64,000 bases of DNA from Methanocella_A sp049676595. GTDB lineage: Archaea; Halobacteriota; Methanocellia; Methanocellales; Methanocellaceae. Of the stretch, positions 34,571 to 43,889 are shown in pieces (position 1 is the first letter of the stretch; every line of letters starts with the position of its first letter). A program made the translations under genes and the position numbers. The stretch is taken from positions 3,348,001-3,412,000 of the forward strand of contig NZ_CP187259.1 of NCBI RefSeq assembly GCF_049676595.1. Direction: 5' to 3'. The notes below the pieces were generated by a model. It ran no database searches. It was not told the origin of the DNA and worked only from the letters and a program-made list of their open reading frames with translations.

Positions 34571-34670
34571 TAGCCGATATAACACATTTTTCATAGGAGT
34601 CCGATCGATGAGCGGCAGTACGCTCAAGTCTGAACAATGAAAAGTTTTTCAAGCGACTATACTCGGCACT

Positions 34671-35279
34671 CTATCCTTTCGCGACCGGCTGCCTGATCAC
34701 CGTCTTCATTTTTTCCGGCGCCGCCCGGCGGGGATCGCTCAGGTATATCTCATGGTGCTTGCCGGTTTTCTCGTAACCGCTCTCGTCGATGAAGGCGTGG
34801 AGCTTCGCTACGGTCGGCCCTTCCTCCGAGTAAGGCCCTATGTGCATGATCTGGGCGCATTTTCCCTCCCCATATTTTTCCAGCCGGACCTTATCGACGG
34901 CTGCCGGTGCCTTATTCTTCCTGACCTCCGCCACGGCCTCGGTGAACAGGGCTTCTGTCACGAACTCCGGCTGCATCATCATGGATGTCCACTTCCAGGC
35001 GTCCTTGTTCTCGTAGAAGTGCTCCATATCATCCGCCCACCACAATCCCTCCAGCGGCATGACCGCGAAGTCGATGCCCTGCCGCTTCTTGATCATGAAT
35101 TTCAAAGTGTAGGATAATGGAAACAGCGTCTCCATCGCATCCTGGTACTCCTGCGAGGTACCTGGGTAGCCCTGCCCGTCGATCATCAGGTATTGAAATT
35201 GGGGCACTTCGACGAAAACAGGCTTCTTCGGCGGGTTGAACAGGTCTTTCCGCTCTTTCTTCAAGTCCAGCTTATCCAT
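34671..35279 (-). CDS. GyrI-like small-molecule-binding protein
   Basis: The 202 residues form a GyrI-like (SOUL/effector-binding) domain without an attached DNA-binding part. Family features are PQFQYLMIDGQGYPG near 27-41, the LEGLWW block, and a late CAQIMHIGPYSEEGPTVAKL followed by HHEIYLSDPRR. Such stand-alone proteins bind hydrophobic or drug-like small molecules; some are hydrolases. It begins with ATG and is a single gene beside families A, B and G. Its ligand is unknown. Confidence 0.82.
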   Translation of the reverse strand: MDKLDLKKERKDLFNPPKKPVFVEVPQFQYLMIDGQGYPGTSQEYQDAMETLFPLSYTLKFMIKKRQGIDFAVMPLEGLWWADDMEHFYENKDAWKWTSMMMQPEFVTEALFTEAVAEVRKNKAPAAVDKVRLEKYGEGKCAQIMHIGPYSEEGPTVAKLHAFIDESGYEKTGKHHEIYLSDPRRAAPEKMKTVIRQPVAKG

Positions 35280-35379
35280 TTGTTACACCACTGCCAGTGA
35301 TCTGTCAGCCAGGCCTAAATAAGGTTGCCAGTGTGCAGCCCGAAAGTTATTCGGGCGCCCTGCTGGCTGTAAAAACTAG

Positions 35380-36537
35380 CTATCGCTGCAATTTTCCTTC
35401 TTTCAGCAGCAGCTTCTTCGACCCGTCCTTGTACTCCACTTCAAAGGTGATGTCCGGGGCGGTGACGAAGTCCCAGTGCATGTTGCTCATGATCTTGCCA
35501 CCGTAGTCCTCGCTCATGCCGAAGGCCACGTGGACGGAGCCGCCGATCTTCTCGTCGGTGAGGATATACCCTATTGATCGGTCTATGACCGGGTTCAGGC
35601 CGATGCCGAGCTCGGCGACTTTGAGGGCGTTGGGAGCGCCGTACTTCTGCATGTCGATCTCCGTGAACTTGGTCAGCGTGTCCCGGAGCTCGGCCTGACC
35701 TATCTCTGCCGTGCACTTTTCGGGCACCAGCATGCCATCCTTGAAGTATAGCCTGGCCCCTCGGATGAGCACGCTTCTCGTCAGATCGTCGATGGTGACC
35801 GGGCAGTAGATGGTGCCCTCACCCTTGGTCTCGACCGGGGCGATAAAGACTTCACCGGCAGGCAGGTTGCCGCCCGTATCTCCGGCGGCTTCCTTCTCCG
35901 GGGACCACGTGCCGTCGTCGGCGTTCAGCCTGCGGCCTTCGATGTCCAGCCAGAAGTCGGTGCCGTGCTTATCAGTGATGTGCACCCGCCTGGCGCTGTC
36001 GAGCACTTTCATGACGTGCTCGCAGTCAGCCTGCAGCTTCCGGTAATCGATGTTGCAGCCGCCGATCACCAGCCTCTCCAGCACGTCGAGGGACACGCCG
36101 TACATCTTTGCCATGCCTTCCGTCGCCCAGCCCATGTAAATCCAGGGCTTCCCCGGCTTACCGTAGATGATCTGTAAAATCGGCTGCATGCCCTCGGACC
36201 TGGCCCGCATCTTATCCCTGTGCTGCGCCTTGAAGGAAGGGTCGCTGTAAGGTTCCAGCACGATGTATTTGTCCATGGCTTCCATAGCGCCCTTCAGGAT
36301 TTTTGGCGTCCGCCTGAACTGGTCAACGGTGCACGTCTCAAACATCCGCTTCTGGTAGTCGTTAGAGACTGCCGATATGAACGGCTGTCCACCCCTATTC
36401 GCCACCTGGATTCCGATCTCTTCCAGAAACTCCTGCTGGTGGGCGCCGCCGGTGATGTAGACGGCTTCGCCGTCAGAAACGTGAACTGCATCGATGATGT
36501 GAGCTGCCAGCTCAGGAAACATTTCTCTGCTGACCAT
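35380..36537 (-). CDS. M29-type aminopeptidase
   Basis: The 385-residue enzyme belongs to the thermophilic aminopeptidase T/AmpS group that removes N-terminal residues with two metal ions. Diagnostic blocks are GNLPAGEVFIAPVE (metal-binding Glu), VAELGIGLNP and a late GGSVHVAFGMSEDYGG plus HWDFVT, which carry the other ligands. It begins with ATG and is a single gene. With the M32 carboxypeptidase in the same window, it covers cytosolic peptide recycling. Confidence 0.9.
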   Translation of the reverse strand: MVSREMFPELAAHIIDAVHVSDGEAVYITGGAHQQEFLEEIGIQVANRGGQPFISAVSNDYQKRMFETCTVDQFRRTPKILKGAMEAMDKYIVLEPYSDPSFKAQHRDKMRARSEGMQPILQIIYGKPGKPWIYMGWATEGMAKMYGVSLDVLERLVIGGCNIDYRKLQADCEHVMKVLDSARRVHITDKHGTDFWLDIEGRRLNADDGTWSPEKEAAGDTGGNLPAGEVFIAPVETKGEGTIYCPVTIDDLTRSVLIRGARLYFKDGMLVPEKCTAEIGQAELRDTLTKFTEIDMQKYGAPNALKVAELGIGLNPVIDRSIGYILTDEKIGGSVHVAFGMSEDYGGKIMSNMHWDFVTAPDITFEVEYKDGSKKLLLKEGKLQR

Positions 36538-36615
36538 GATTAGTAGAGCAGGCTAAAAAGTGATAAAATGATCGGCGAATATTGCCGGGTAGTTCGCCGG
36601 GAGTGTTCCCGGCTA

Positions 36616-37008
36616 TTATTTTCGCAGGTCCCTGAACATGCGGTAGGCGATGTACACGAAGATCAGCCCGAGCATTCCGGACATGATCCATTCGTTTGTG
36701 GAGGCGCCCGGCGTGAGCATGAGCGAGGCGATATAGTACAGAACCGAGATCTCAATGAGTGCCTCGATGGCCAGTATGGCATAGAAGACATTATTCTTCG
36801 GCGCTATCTCTTCCCCCATCGACTCCAGCCGGATGTTGCCCGGCTCGACTCCGAGGAACCGCATATAGTTGCGTAGCTCCTGCCTGTCCAGGTCGTCCTC
36901 GAGGGGGGTGAGCTTCATACCGCGGCGGCGCTCGTTGATCTCTCGTACCTTCCTGTTGATCAGGTCGAGCTTGCGAGTATGGGAGTCCGTCCCCGTTTTT
37001 CGGTCCAT
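36616..37008 (-). CDS. Small membrane protein with two C-terminal helices
   Basis: The start MDRKTGTDSHTRKLD is chosen because AGGTAG lies about 7 bases upstream; a longer frame would add a hydrophobic N-terminus overlapping the promoter. The 130 residues have a charged, likely coiled N-terminal part (LDLINRKVREINERR) and two membrane helices near 75-120, ending in MFRDLRK. This suggests a membrane-anchored cytosolic domain. No family recognised. It is divergent from the surface propeller protein. Confidence 0.65.
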   Translation of the reverse strand: MDRKTGTDSHTRKLDLINRKVREINERRRGMKLTPLEDDLDRQELRNYMRFLGVEPGNIRLESMGEEIAPKNNVFYAILAIEALIEISVLYYIASLMLTPGASTNEWIMSGMLGLIFVYIAYRMFRDLRK

Positions 37009-37176
37009 GAAGTCTACCTGTTGACGATAGAATAAATACGTTCTCGTATATAGAGAAAAAAATTCGACTATTTTAGATAAAATGAGAAATATCAAATCAT
37101 TATCGATAACAGGCTGTTCTAGTGCATATATATAATCCCCGAGCGTATGTCCTTATAGCGACATTTGGTGTGTAGT

Positions 37177-39270
37177 ATGGGGTTTAAAGGTAAACAGAGA
37201 TGCGACAGCCGGCAGACGGCTCTTGCGGTGATGTTTTGCGTGCTGATGGTTACGCTCGTTTCGGCGCCGGTCGCTCTGGCGGCTCAGCCGGACAGCAGCC
37301 TGTCATCGGCCTCGGATAGATATATGTCTGCAGGCAGTAGCCTGCCAGTTAAGCAGGGACTCAATACAGATCTGAAATACAACAACGTGTACTTTGAGGT
37401 TGAGGGCCCACTATTATACGTGGCCAACGAGACGGCCATCGACGTCGTAGACACGGCCACATCCATGATCGTCGACCATATATACATGGGCGAAGTGCTG
37501 GGCACCGAAGAAATACTCATCCATGACCTGTGCGTCAACTATGACAACACAGTCCTGTACGTCTTCATCCAGGAAAACTTCTGCAACTATATCTACGGAG
37601 AGGGAAACGCTCCCGTCTACGACCTGGGCAATGGTTACATGTGCGCAGTAGACCCGCTCACGAAGCAGCTCATCAGTAAAACGCTCTGTGAGGCGGGCGG
37701 AGACAACAAGAGGTTCGGCGGCATGAAGATGAGCCCGAACTTCGAAAGTATCTACCTTTTCTGGATCTGGGGTAACACCCACGATAATCTTAGCTGGCTC
37801 GACAAATACTCGATCAGTTCGAAAGCGTTTACCGGTACCACGTTCGAATCAGATTCGATACCCCGGGACATATCTGTCGCCCCGGACGGCCAGCTCGTGT
37901 ATGTGGCCGAGGCTGAGCAGGTACTGGTATTCGATGCGGCCGACCTGTCGCCTCTCGGCCACTATGCAGTGGTAGGCAAGGACGAGCCGATGGAAATAGT
38001 CTGTGCCGTTGACAGCCCCGACATGAAAAAACTCCAGGCCCTGGCGGTGGTCTACGAGGATCACTTTCCCCATAACCCGGCACTGCTGACCCTCGATAAG
38101 GAAAAGTACGACCAGGGTGCGGATGCGGTCAAAAACACGCTGATGTGGATCAACACTTACCCGGGGCAGATGGTGGTTGATCAGGCTGGTAACACGTATT
38201 TTACGACAAGCACAACGGCGCCAGGCAGCCTGCAATGGATGGACTCTTCCGATCCAGGGCTGCAGTACAGCCTGGAAAAGCACTCGGGCGACGGGTACTT
38301 CCTGAAGAGCATCCCCAACAACCAGATGGGCCATCCGCTCGACCTTGAGCTGTCCACAGACGGCTCGAAGGTTTACGCCCTGTCCACGGGACGCGTGGCC
38401 GGCTTCCGTACCGCAGACCTGTCCCGGATTGAGCACGACAGCCAGCAAACGGAATACCTCCGCCTGACGGATCTCGGGTTCGACGTGAGCATGTCCTACA
38501 CTGCAATACCGGCGGATGGGTACGTCATGGCCATGGGCCCGACCCTGCCGTACAGCCAGACGATCATCCCTGATTACGGCCGGTACCTGGTCTTCATCAA
38601 CGGGCCTACCCCGACGCCGAAGCCCCCATATACGGGAGGTCCCGGCCATACCCCTGGAGGTGCTACTACCGGTAGTAGCTCTGATATAGCCCTGGCGACC
38701 CCTACGGCCACTCCGATGGCCAGGCCCTCTACATCCGCGATCATATCCGGCCATACTGGTAGCGGCCCGGCTGACGGATCAGGCCCGACGATGACAGCGA
38801 TTGCCAGGCCCTCTGCCGGAGCCACCACAGGTGTCACTACTGGTACTGGACAGGTCAGCGGCTTGGTACCGACAAAGACGCCGGTTACCGGCGGCCTGAC
38901 CGGGAGCATCTACGGCAAAACAGGTAACCAGACTATCGGGCCGATCAAGGTGTTTAACCCCGGATACTACAAAACATTGAACCAGACGTCGAACACGGCA
39001 TTCTCAGGCATTACCGCCAGGTATTCGGCTGACGCATTCAACGTGACGAAGATCGCGCAGAAGAGCTTCTCCCCTTCAGCGACTCCGGCGCCCTCGAAAC
39101 GACCTCTCCCCGGGCTGGCGTATGCAGATAACACGACTTCTGCGGGCACCACCGGGACCGGACATCCGGACAGCAGCACCCAGGCCATGCCAGTGCCCTG
39201 GCCGGCAGCCCTGCTAACGCTGGCCTGCCTGGCATCGGCAGCGCTGCTATTGCCCGGGAAGAAAAACTGA
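37177..39270 (+). CDS. Surface-anchored beta-propeller protein
   Basis: The start MGFKGKQRC is chosen over a TTG four codons upstream because the signal peptide (LAVMFCVLMVTLVSAPVALA) then has the usual length. Residues ~45-480 hold YVTN/SMP30-like propeller repeats (LLYVANETAIDVVDTA, QLVYVAEAEQVLVFDA, KVYALSTGRVAGFRTADL). A long Thr/Ser/Pro/Gly linker follows (about 490-670) and ends in a membrane helix (WPAALLTLACLASAALLL) with KK. This is the layout of an archaeal surface protein reaching beyond the S-layer. A terminator overlaps its stop. The ligand is unknown. Confidence 0.8.
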   Translation: MGFKGKQRCDSRQTALAVMFCVLMVTLVSAPVALAAQPDSSLSSASDRYMSAGSSLPVKQGLNTDLKYNNVYFEVEGPLLYVANETAIDVVDTATSMIVDHIYMGEVLGTEEILIHDLCVNYDNTVLYVFIQENFCNYIYGEGNAPVYDLGNGYMCAVDPLTKQLISKTLCEAGGDNKRFGGMKMSPNFESIYLFWIWGNTHDNLSWLDKYSISSKAFTGTTFESDSIPRDISVAPDGQLVYVAEAEQVLVFDAADLSPLGHYAVVGKDEPMEIVCAVDSPDMKKLQALAVVYEDHFPHNPALLTLDKEKYDQGADAVKNTLMWINTYPGQMVVDQAGNTYFTTSTTAPGSLQWMDSSDPGLQYSLEKHSGDGYFLKSIPNNQMGHPLDLELSTDGSKVYALSTGRVAGFRTADLSRIEHDSQQTEYLRLTDLGFDVSMSYTAIPADGYVMAMGPTLPYSQTIIPDYGRYLVFINGPTPTPKPPYTGGPGHTPGGATTGSSSDIALATPTATPMARPSTSAIISGHTGSGPADGSGPTMTAIARPSAGATTGVTTGTGQVSGLVPTKTPVTGGLTGSIYGKTGNQTIGPIKVFNPGYYKTLNQTSNTAFSGITARYSADAFNVTKIAQKSFSPSATPAPSKRPLPGLAYADNTTSAGTTGTGHPDSSTQAMPVPWPAALLTLACLASAALLLPGKKN

Positions 39271-39302
39271 GGTGAGCTGCGGCTTACCTCTTTTCCATTT
39301 TT
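39269..39302 (+). terminator. Terminator of the surface propeller gene
   Basis: A stem GAGGTGAGC/GCTTACCTC has a TGCG loop and is followed by TTTTCCATTTTT. It overlaps the stop codon. Confidence 0.7.
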
Positions 39303-39334
39303 AAGAAGCTGTGCGAGACAGCTGCGGTAGAGTT

Positions 39335-40579
39335 TCAGAAGTAGTCTGTCAGCTTCCGCTGCTGTCTCATGTACTTATACAGATTGCTGGCGCCTGTCCA
39401 TGCCTTGATGGGCGAGTAAAGCATACCAGCGATCGATGCTGTCGCCTTCTCCAGCGTGTCGAACTTCTGCGGAACCGTGGTCAGGGCTTCCTTTGTCAGC
39501 TCCCGGAACCGCCATACCCCCAGCGGAATCCAGTCATTCTTGACCTCCATGAACGCGATGGCGCCGGCCTGCCTGGCAATTCTGTCCAGGTGCTCCAGCA
39601 CCGGGGCCCGGGCCGCGTAGTAGGCGCCGGCGATGTTGGAGGCGTAGTCCTTCCGCCCGTCGTACAGCTCGAAGTCCGCGTCGCACCGGTAATTCGGAGC
39701 GCTGAGGTGCCACAGCTCCAGTCCCTCGAACATCCACGGCGTCGGGGTAAGGAGTACGACTACATTATTGGCCAGCGCCTCAGCTCTGAACACCATGTAC
39801 TCGTTTATGGTCGGGTAGTACCGGACCCGGTCGGCGATGGCCTTGCCGATGATGTCGTCCACCGCGGTGATGCTCCACGCGGTCGGGACCAGCCTGCGGT
39901 CGGGCTTTACGCCGAGCAGCCCTACGGAGAACAGCCTGGTGATCTGTCGCTGGGTGATGCCGCCGTCGTGCAGTTCAGCGATCCCCGGGGCTGCCCGGTA
40001 GTCCGTGTCCGAGACGACCTTGTCGACCTTGCGGGGCACTGAGGGGTTGTCGATAACAGTGAACTGCTTCAGGTCTGCCGACGGCCCGCTGGGCGCCTCC
40101 CGCATAGAGAACGAAACCCGGGTGTCTGGCTTTTTCTCGAACGATGCCTCGGTGTCCACCGGTTTGTCGGAGAGCACGATCTCCTGGATTTTCTCCAGCA
40201 TGCCCCTGGGGTCTGCAGCGCTGTGAATCTCCATCAGCGACTTGCTCCTGACCAGCTGGAACCTGTTACTCAGGATCTGGTCGAAGGAGTCTCCCAGCCA
40301 CTCTTCCGAGTCCATATGCATCGTATCCCCGGATACGGGCGGAATCAGCGGCCCGGCGAGCACCTTAGGATAGCCGTAGCTGCCGATGAAGACCCCGGGA
40401 GGGGCAGAGCCGGCTATGTCGCTCTTCTCCAGCGACTTCAGATCCATGAAGGTCTTTGCCTTGACCAGTATAGGGCAGACCTTCTTACCGCAGAGGCCCA
40501 TGAAACCCCTGCACTTAGCGCATAGTGACTCCCGGCCGGTTTCCTTGTAGTCCGCCTTAAAGGTGACCTGCTTGTGCAC
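39335..40579 (-). CDS. Nre-family archaeal DNA repair protein with PCNA-binding tail
   Basis: The archaeal Nre family protects against DNA damage and binds the sliding clamp. The 414-residue protein begins with a zinc-ribbon (C20, C23, C30, C35). The body contains conserved GVFIGSYGYPKVLAGPL and later RRLVPTAWSITAVDDIIG. The final eight residues QRKLTDYF form a PIP box for PCNA. It begins with ATG and is a single gene. Biochemical activity is not settled. The family and tail are clear from the sequence. Confidence 0.9.
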   Translation of the reverse strand: MHKQVTFKADYKETGRESLCAKCRGFMGLCGKKVCPILVKAKTFMDLKSLEKSDIAGSAPPGVFIGSYGYPKVLAGPLIPPVSGDTMHMDSEEWLGDSFDQILSNRFQLVRSKSLMEIHSAADPRGMLEKIQEIVLSDKPVDTEASFEKKPDTRVSFSMREAPSGPSADLKQFTVIDNPSVPRKVDKVVSDTDYRAAPGIAELHDGGITQRQITRLFSVGLLGVKPDRRLVPTAWSITAVDDIIGKAIADRVRYYPTINEYMVFRAEALANNVVVLLTPTPWMFEGLELWHLSAPNYRCDADFELYDGRKDYASNIAGAYYAARAPVLEHLDRIARQAGAIAFMEVKNDWIPLGVWRFRELTKEALTTVPQKFDTLEKATASIAGMLYSPIKAWTGASNLYKYMRQQRKLTDYF

Positions 40580-40654
40580 AGGAGAGCCTAAGCCGGGCTA
40601 TTCAATAAGAGTTGCGCGTGCGGGGCGAAAATAATGCTACACGGTAATTTATCG

Positions 40655-40925
40655 GTCAGGGAGGTGCTGAGAGGGTAAGCGAGGAGGTCGGGAGGTACCC
40701 GGGGTCTGAGAGGATTTTCAAACTGGGAGGTCAGGGAGAATGGGGAGGTCAGAGAGAGGTTATGAGAGGTACTGGGAGGCTGGGGAGAAATAGCCAAAAT
40801 TTATCCTCTTTGACCTTTCCACACTCTCAGACCTTCTCTCAGACCTCTCTTAACTCCCCGACCTCCCAGTTTGAAATACCTCCCTGACCTCCCGGGAACT
40901 CCCCTACCTCCAGGGGCTTATCTTG
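40655..40925. repeat. Family A palindrome, copy 4
   Basis: The purine arm carries TCAAACTGGGAGGTCAGGG and GAGGTCAGAGAGAGG. The pyrimidine arm carries GACCTTTCCACACTCTC and CCTCCCAGTTTGAAA. The loop is near 40790-40805. No B element is inserted. Confidence 0.85.
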
Positions 40926-40950
40926 AGATTTACGTGAACATTATTACAAT

Positions 40951-40982
40951 TAAAAAGGTGCAGCCGCCCAGAATCGGGCGGC
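40951..40982 (-). terminator. Terminator of the membrane-anchored gene at 41002
   Basis: A perfect GC stem GCCGCCC/GGGCGGC with a 6-nt loop is followed on the minus strand by TGCACCTTTTTAATT. Confidence 0.7.
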
Positions 40983-41001
40983 CGGGCTCCCAACACGCTA
41001 C

Positions 41002-41976
41002 TTACTTAGTATAGTAAGTCAGGTTGATGTTGTTGTACAGCTGGTACTGGCTGATCTTGCCGTCGAGGTAGTCCATGACCGGGGCGGGTTTTGCGTCCAC
41101 CGTGTAGTAGTCGGTGAACCCTTCTGCCGGGGGCACCAGCGATATGTAGTACTTGTCGTAGTCTCCGTAGCTGCCTGCACAGGCCCTCAAGGCGGCTTCG
41201 ATCTCCTTGTAGTTGTCTGCTGCGGTCGCGTTCCGCTTGAGCGCCATGACCACGCTGACCACCTGCTCGCCGCCGATGTCGCCGGTCTGGAGGCTGATGG
41301 GGCGCAGGTAGCCGCTCTGGTTCAGCGTCTCGACGAAGAACTGGGTCCTGCTCGCGGGCTCTGTAAAGTTGCCCTTGCGGCCTTCACCCGTGTAGATGTC
41401 TTTGCTGATCTTCATGGTGCTGTTGTTGGGGTGCAGGCTTTCGGTCTCCGGGGTGACCAGCAGGGCTTTCTGCATCAGCTCGGTCTTCGTTATGTCCCCC
41501 TTGAGGTACTGGTCGACCATGACCCGCTCCAGAGCGTAGATGTCGACTTTGAAGGTCTGCTGGTTGATCAGCTGGGAGGTGTCGACGATGCCCACCATCA
41601 GCGGGTCTTTGGTATCGAAGACCTCGTACACTGAGGAAAAGCCTGTCGCCAGCAGGTCGGATATGTCGTTCTGGCCGTATTGCTTGTATATGTAGACCAT
41701 CGCGGTTTCTTCACCCATGATCAGCTGGGTGGCGCCGCCGCCGAAGTTGTGGCCGGTGGCCAGGACCTTATCCTTCATCAAGGAGAACTTTTCAAGCACA
41801 TCCGTCTTCGTGGGCACTTTTGCCGGCGGGGCAGCGGTAGGCTGAGCCGACGTTACGGCCCCCGTGGTGTTGCCCGAGACCTCCGGTGAGGGCGCCAGCA
41901 TGTTCAGCGCTGCGAACACGGAGGCGCCTATTAGTATCACACCTATTCCAATGGCAAGTATCGCATTTCTTTTCAT
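41002..41976 (-). CDS. Membrane-anchored extracytoplasmic protein, family unknown
   Basis: The 324 residues begin with one membrane helix (ILAIGIGVILIGASVFAALN) and a Ser/Thr/Pro linker (about 30-55). No lipobox Cys is present, so the helix is probably an uncleaved anchor. The outer domain of about 265 residues has several N-x-S/T glycosylation sites (HPNNST, NQSG, KRNAT, NLT). It begins with ATG after GAGGCT, with a TATA-like TTTATATATT about 45 bases up. No family recognised; it is divergent from hypC with no functional link visible. Confidence 0.65.
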   Translation of the reverse strand: MKRNAILAIGIGVILIGASVFAALNMLAPSPEVSGNTTGAVTSAQPTAAPPAKVPTKTDVLEKFSLMKDKVLATGHNFGGGATQLIMGEETAMVYIYKQYGQNDISDLLATGFSSVYEVFDTKDPLMVGIVDTSQLINQQTFKVDIYALERVMVDQYLKGDITKTELMQKALLVTPETESLHPNNSTMKISKDIYTGEGRKGNFTEPASRTQFFVETLNQSGYLRPISLQTGDIGGEQVVSVVMALKRNATAADNYKEIEAALRACAGSYGDYDKYYISLVPPAEGFTDYYTVDAKPAPVMDYLDGKISQYQLYNNINLTYYTK

Positions 41977-42212
41977 AGTGTAGCCTCTTCAACCAATAAT
42001 AAATATAAAAACCAAATATATAAATGTACTGGCTTTTGGAATGCAAAAAGGCGGGAATCTGCCGCCTGTGGTGTATGATCTGGCATAGGCCGGCAAGCGG
42101 TGACCCCGCCAACTCTGCCGCCACCGCGGCCGGTCGATGGAAATGTATTTTAATGACCATGTTAATATGACAGAAGAACAAGCTCCGGCATCCGCGCTGG
42201 AAAGAGGTTACT

Positions 42213-42440
42213 ATGTGTCTTGCTGTTGTTGCTCAGCTTAAGGAGATAAAGGAAAATATCGCCGTCGCAGACTTCGGCGGCCTGACTCAGGAAATCCGCC
42301 TCGACCTCATCGAGGAGCCGAAGGTCGACGACTGGGTACTGGTACATACCGGATTCGCGATCCAGCGGATCGACGAGAAAGAAGCGCTCGAAATGATCAA
42401 AATTATGAACGAGATCGCCGAGATCAACGAGGCGGCCTGA
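42213..42440 (+). CDS. hypC: Hydrogenase maturation chaperone HypC
   Basis: HypC/HybG carries iron and its CN/CO ligands to the NiFe-hydrogenase large subunit. The 75-residue protein starts MCLAVVAQL, with Cys2 being the essential residue exposed after Met removal, and has DFGGLTQEIRLDL and GWVLVHTGFA-type motif VLVHTGFAIQRIDEKEA. AGAGGT precedes the ATG. It is the first gene of hypC-hypA-hypE; hypB, D and F are not in the window. Confidence 0.95.
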   Translation: MCLAVVAQLKEIKENIAVADFGGLTQEIRLDLIEEPKVDDWVLVHTGFAIQRIDEKEALEMIKIMNEIAEINEAA

Positions 42441-42447
42441 ACGTATC

Positions 42448-42789
42448 ATGCACGAGCTGAGCATAGCCACCGACCTGATCAACACCGCTATCGACACCGC
42501 GAAGCAGAACGACGCCCGTGAAGTTATCAGCGTGACGGTGGAGATCGGAGAGCTGGCCTTAATTAACCCCGAGCAGCTTCAGTTCATGTACCAGGTGCTG
42601 ACCGAAGAGAACATGCTCAAGGGCTCGAAGCTGATTATCATCAACATCCCGGCAGTCGCCGAGTGCGAGTGCGGCTACAAAGGGCCGGTGCCGGACAAGA
42701 CTACGTGTTCCTGCCCGAACTGCGGCCGTACCATGAGAGCTGTCGAAGGCCGGGATATCTGTTTAAAGACCATGGAGATCGAGGTATGA
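42448..42789 (+). CDS. hypA: Hydrogenase nickel-incorporation protein HypA
   Basis: HypA delivers nickel to NiFe hydrogenase. It begins MHELSIATDL, with the N-terminal Met-His nickel site, and has a zinc ribbon of two CxC/CxxC pairs (CECG, CSCPNCG) at about 73-92. The 113 residues match the family. It is 7 bases after hypC, and its stop overlaps the hypE start (ATGA). Confidence 0.95.
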   Translation: MHELSIATDLINTAIDTAKQNDAREVISVTVEIGELALINPEQLQFMYQVLTEENMLKGSKLIIINIPAVAECECGYKGPVPDKTTCSCPNCGRTMRAVEGRDICLKTMEIEV

Positions 42790-43832
42790 CCTCATCAGAA
42801 CAAGTAAGCATCACTGACCCTGCCGGCAAGTCTGACCGGGTCAGCCTCATCCACGGGGCCGGCGGCGAGATGATGCAGTCGCTCATCGGCAGCGTCTTTG
42901 CCGGAATCAAGAACAACAATGCCGGAGGCATAGGCCTGGAAGCGCTGGATGACGGTGCGGCCATCCCGTTCGGCGACAAGTACATCGTTTTAACCACGGA
43001 CAACCACGTCATCAAGCCTGTCTTTTTCCCGGGCGGCGACATCGGCAGGCTGTCCATCTCTGGCACCGTTAACGACCTCGCCATGATGGGAGCGAAGCCC
43101 ATTGCGCTGACGAACGGCGTGGTCATCCCCGAAGGCTTCCCGATCGACGACCTGAAGAAGATCGTCCGGTCCGTCGACGAAGCTCTCGAAGAAGCAGGCG
43201 CTGCTGTTGTCACTGGCGACACCAAGGTGCTCCCCAAAGAGGCGCTCGACAGCATCATCATCAACACCTCGGGCATCGGCATTACCGACAACCCCATCAG
43301 GGACTCGGGCCTGAACCCGGGCAACAAAATCATAGTAACAGGAACGATAGGCGACCACGGCATCTCGCTCATCGCCCACAGGGAAGGCTTCAAGTTCGGC
43401 TCGGAACTTAAATCGGACTGCGCGCCCATATGGAAGACCATCGAAGCAGCCCTGAAGGTCGGCGGCATCACCGCCATGAAAGACCCGACCAGAGGAGGCG
43501 TCGCCAACGTCCTCAACGAGATGGCCAAGAAAAGCCACGTATCCATTCACGTGCAGGAAGAGCTGCTCCCCGTCCGGCGTGACGTCAGGGCAGCCGCCGA
43601 CATGCTGGGCATAGACCCCCTCGAGGTCGCCAACGAAGGCAAAGCCGTGATCGGCGTCGAAGCCGGCATGGCCGACGCAGTCCTCGCCGCAATCAGGAAG
43701 ACCAAGTACGGTAAAGACGCGGTGATCATCGGCGAAGCCAGAGAAGGCAGCGGCGTGATCATGCATACCAAAATCGGCGGGCAGCGCTTCATTGAGCCAC
43801 CCCTCGGCGACCCGGTGCCGAGGGTCTGCTGA
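42786..43832 (+). CDS. hypE: Hydrogenase maturation protein HypE
   Basis: HypE dehydrates a carbamoyl group on its own C-terminal Cys to make the cyanide ligands of the NiFe site, with HypF as partner. The start at 42786 overlaps the hypA stop and gives 348 residues. The N-terminal motif is LIHGAGGEMMQSLIG, ATP-site blocks are VLTTDNHVIKPVFFPGGDIG and DPTRGGVANVLNEMA, and the last residues PRVC supply the carbamoylated Cys. Together with hypC/A it forms a complete operon of three. Confidence 0.96.
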   Translation: MTSSEQVSITDPAGKSDRVSLIHGAGGEMMQSLIGSVFAGIKNNNAGGIGLEALDDGAAIPFGDKYIVLTTDNHVIKPVFFPGGDIGRLSISGTVNDLAMMGAKPIALTNGVVIPEGFPIDDLKKIVRSVDEALEEAGAAVVTGDTKVLPKEALDSIIINTSGIGITDNPIRDSGLNPGNKIIVTGTIGDHGISLIAHREGFKFGSELKSDCAPIWKTIEAALKVGGITAMKDPTRGGVANVLNEMAKKSHVSIHVQEELLPVRRDVRAAADMLGIDPLEVANEGKAVIGVEAGMADAVLAAIRKTKYGKDAVIIGEAREGSGVIMHTKIGGQRFIEPPLGDPVPRVC

Positions 43833-43889
43833 CCCGCTTAATTTCTTTTTACATTTTGGGTACTTAACGCGACCGTAAGGTGTCTATAA
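43833..43889. other. Short gap after hypE
   Basis: It holds a T-rich stretch (TTTCTTTTTACATTTT) that may end the hyp transcript, without a clear stem. Confidence 0.35.
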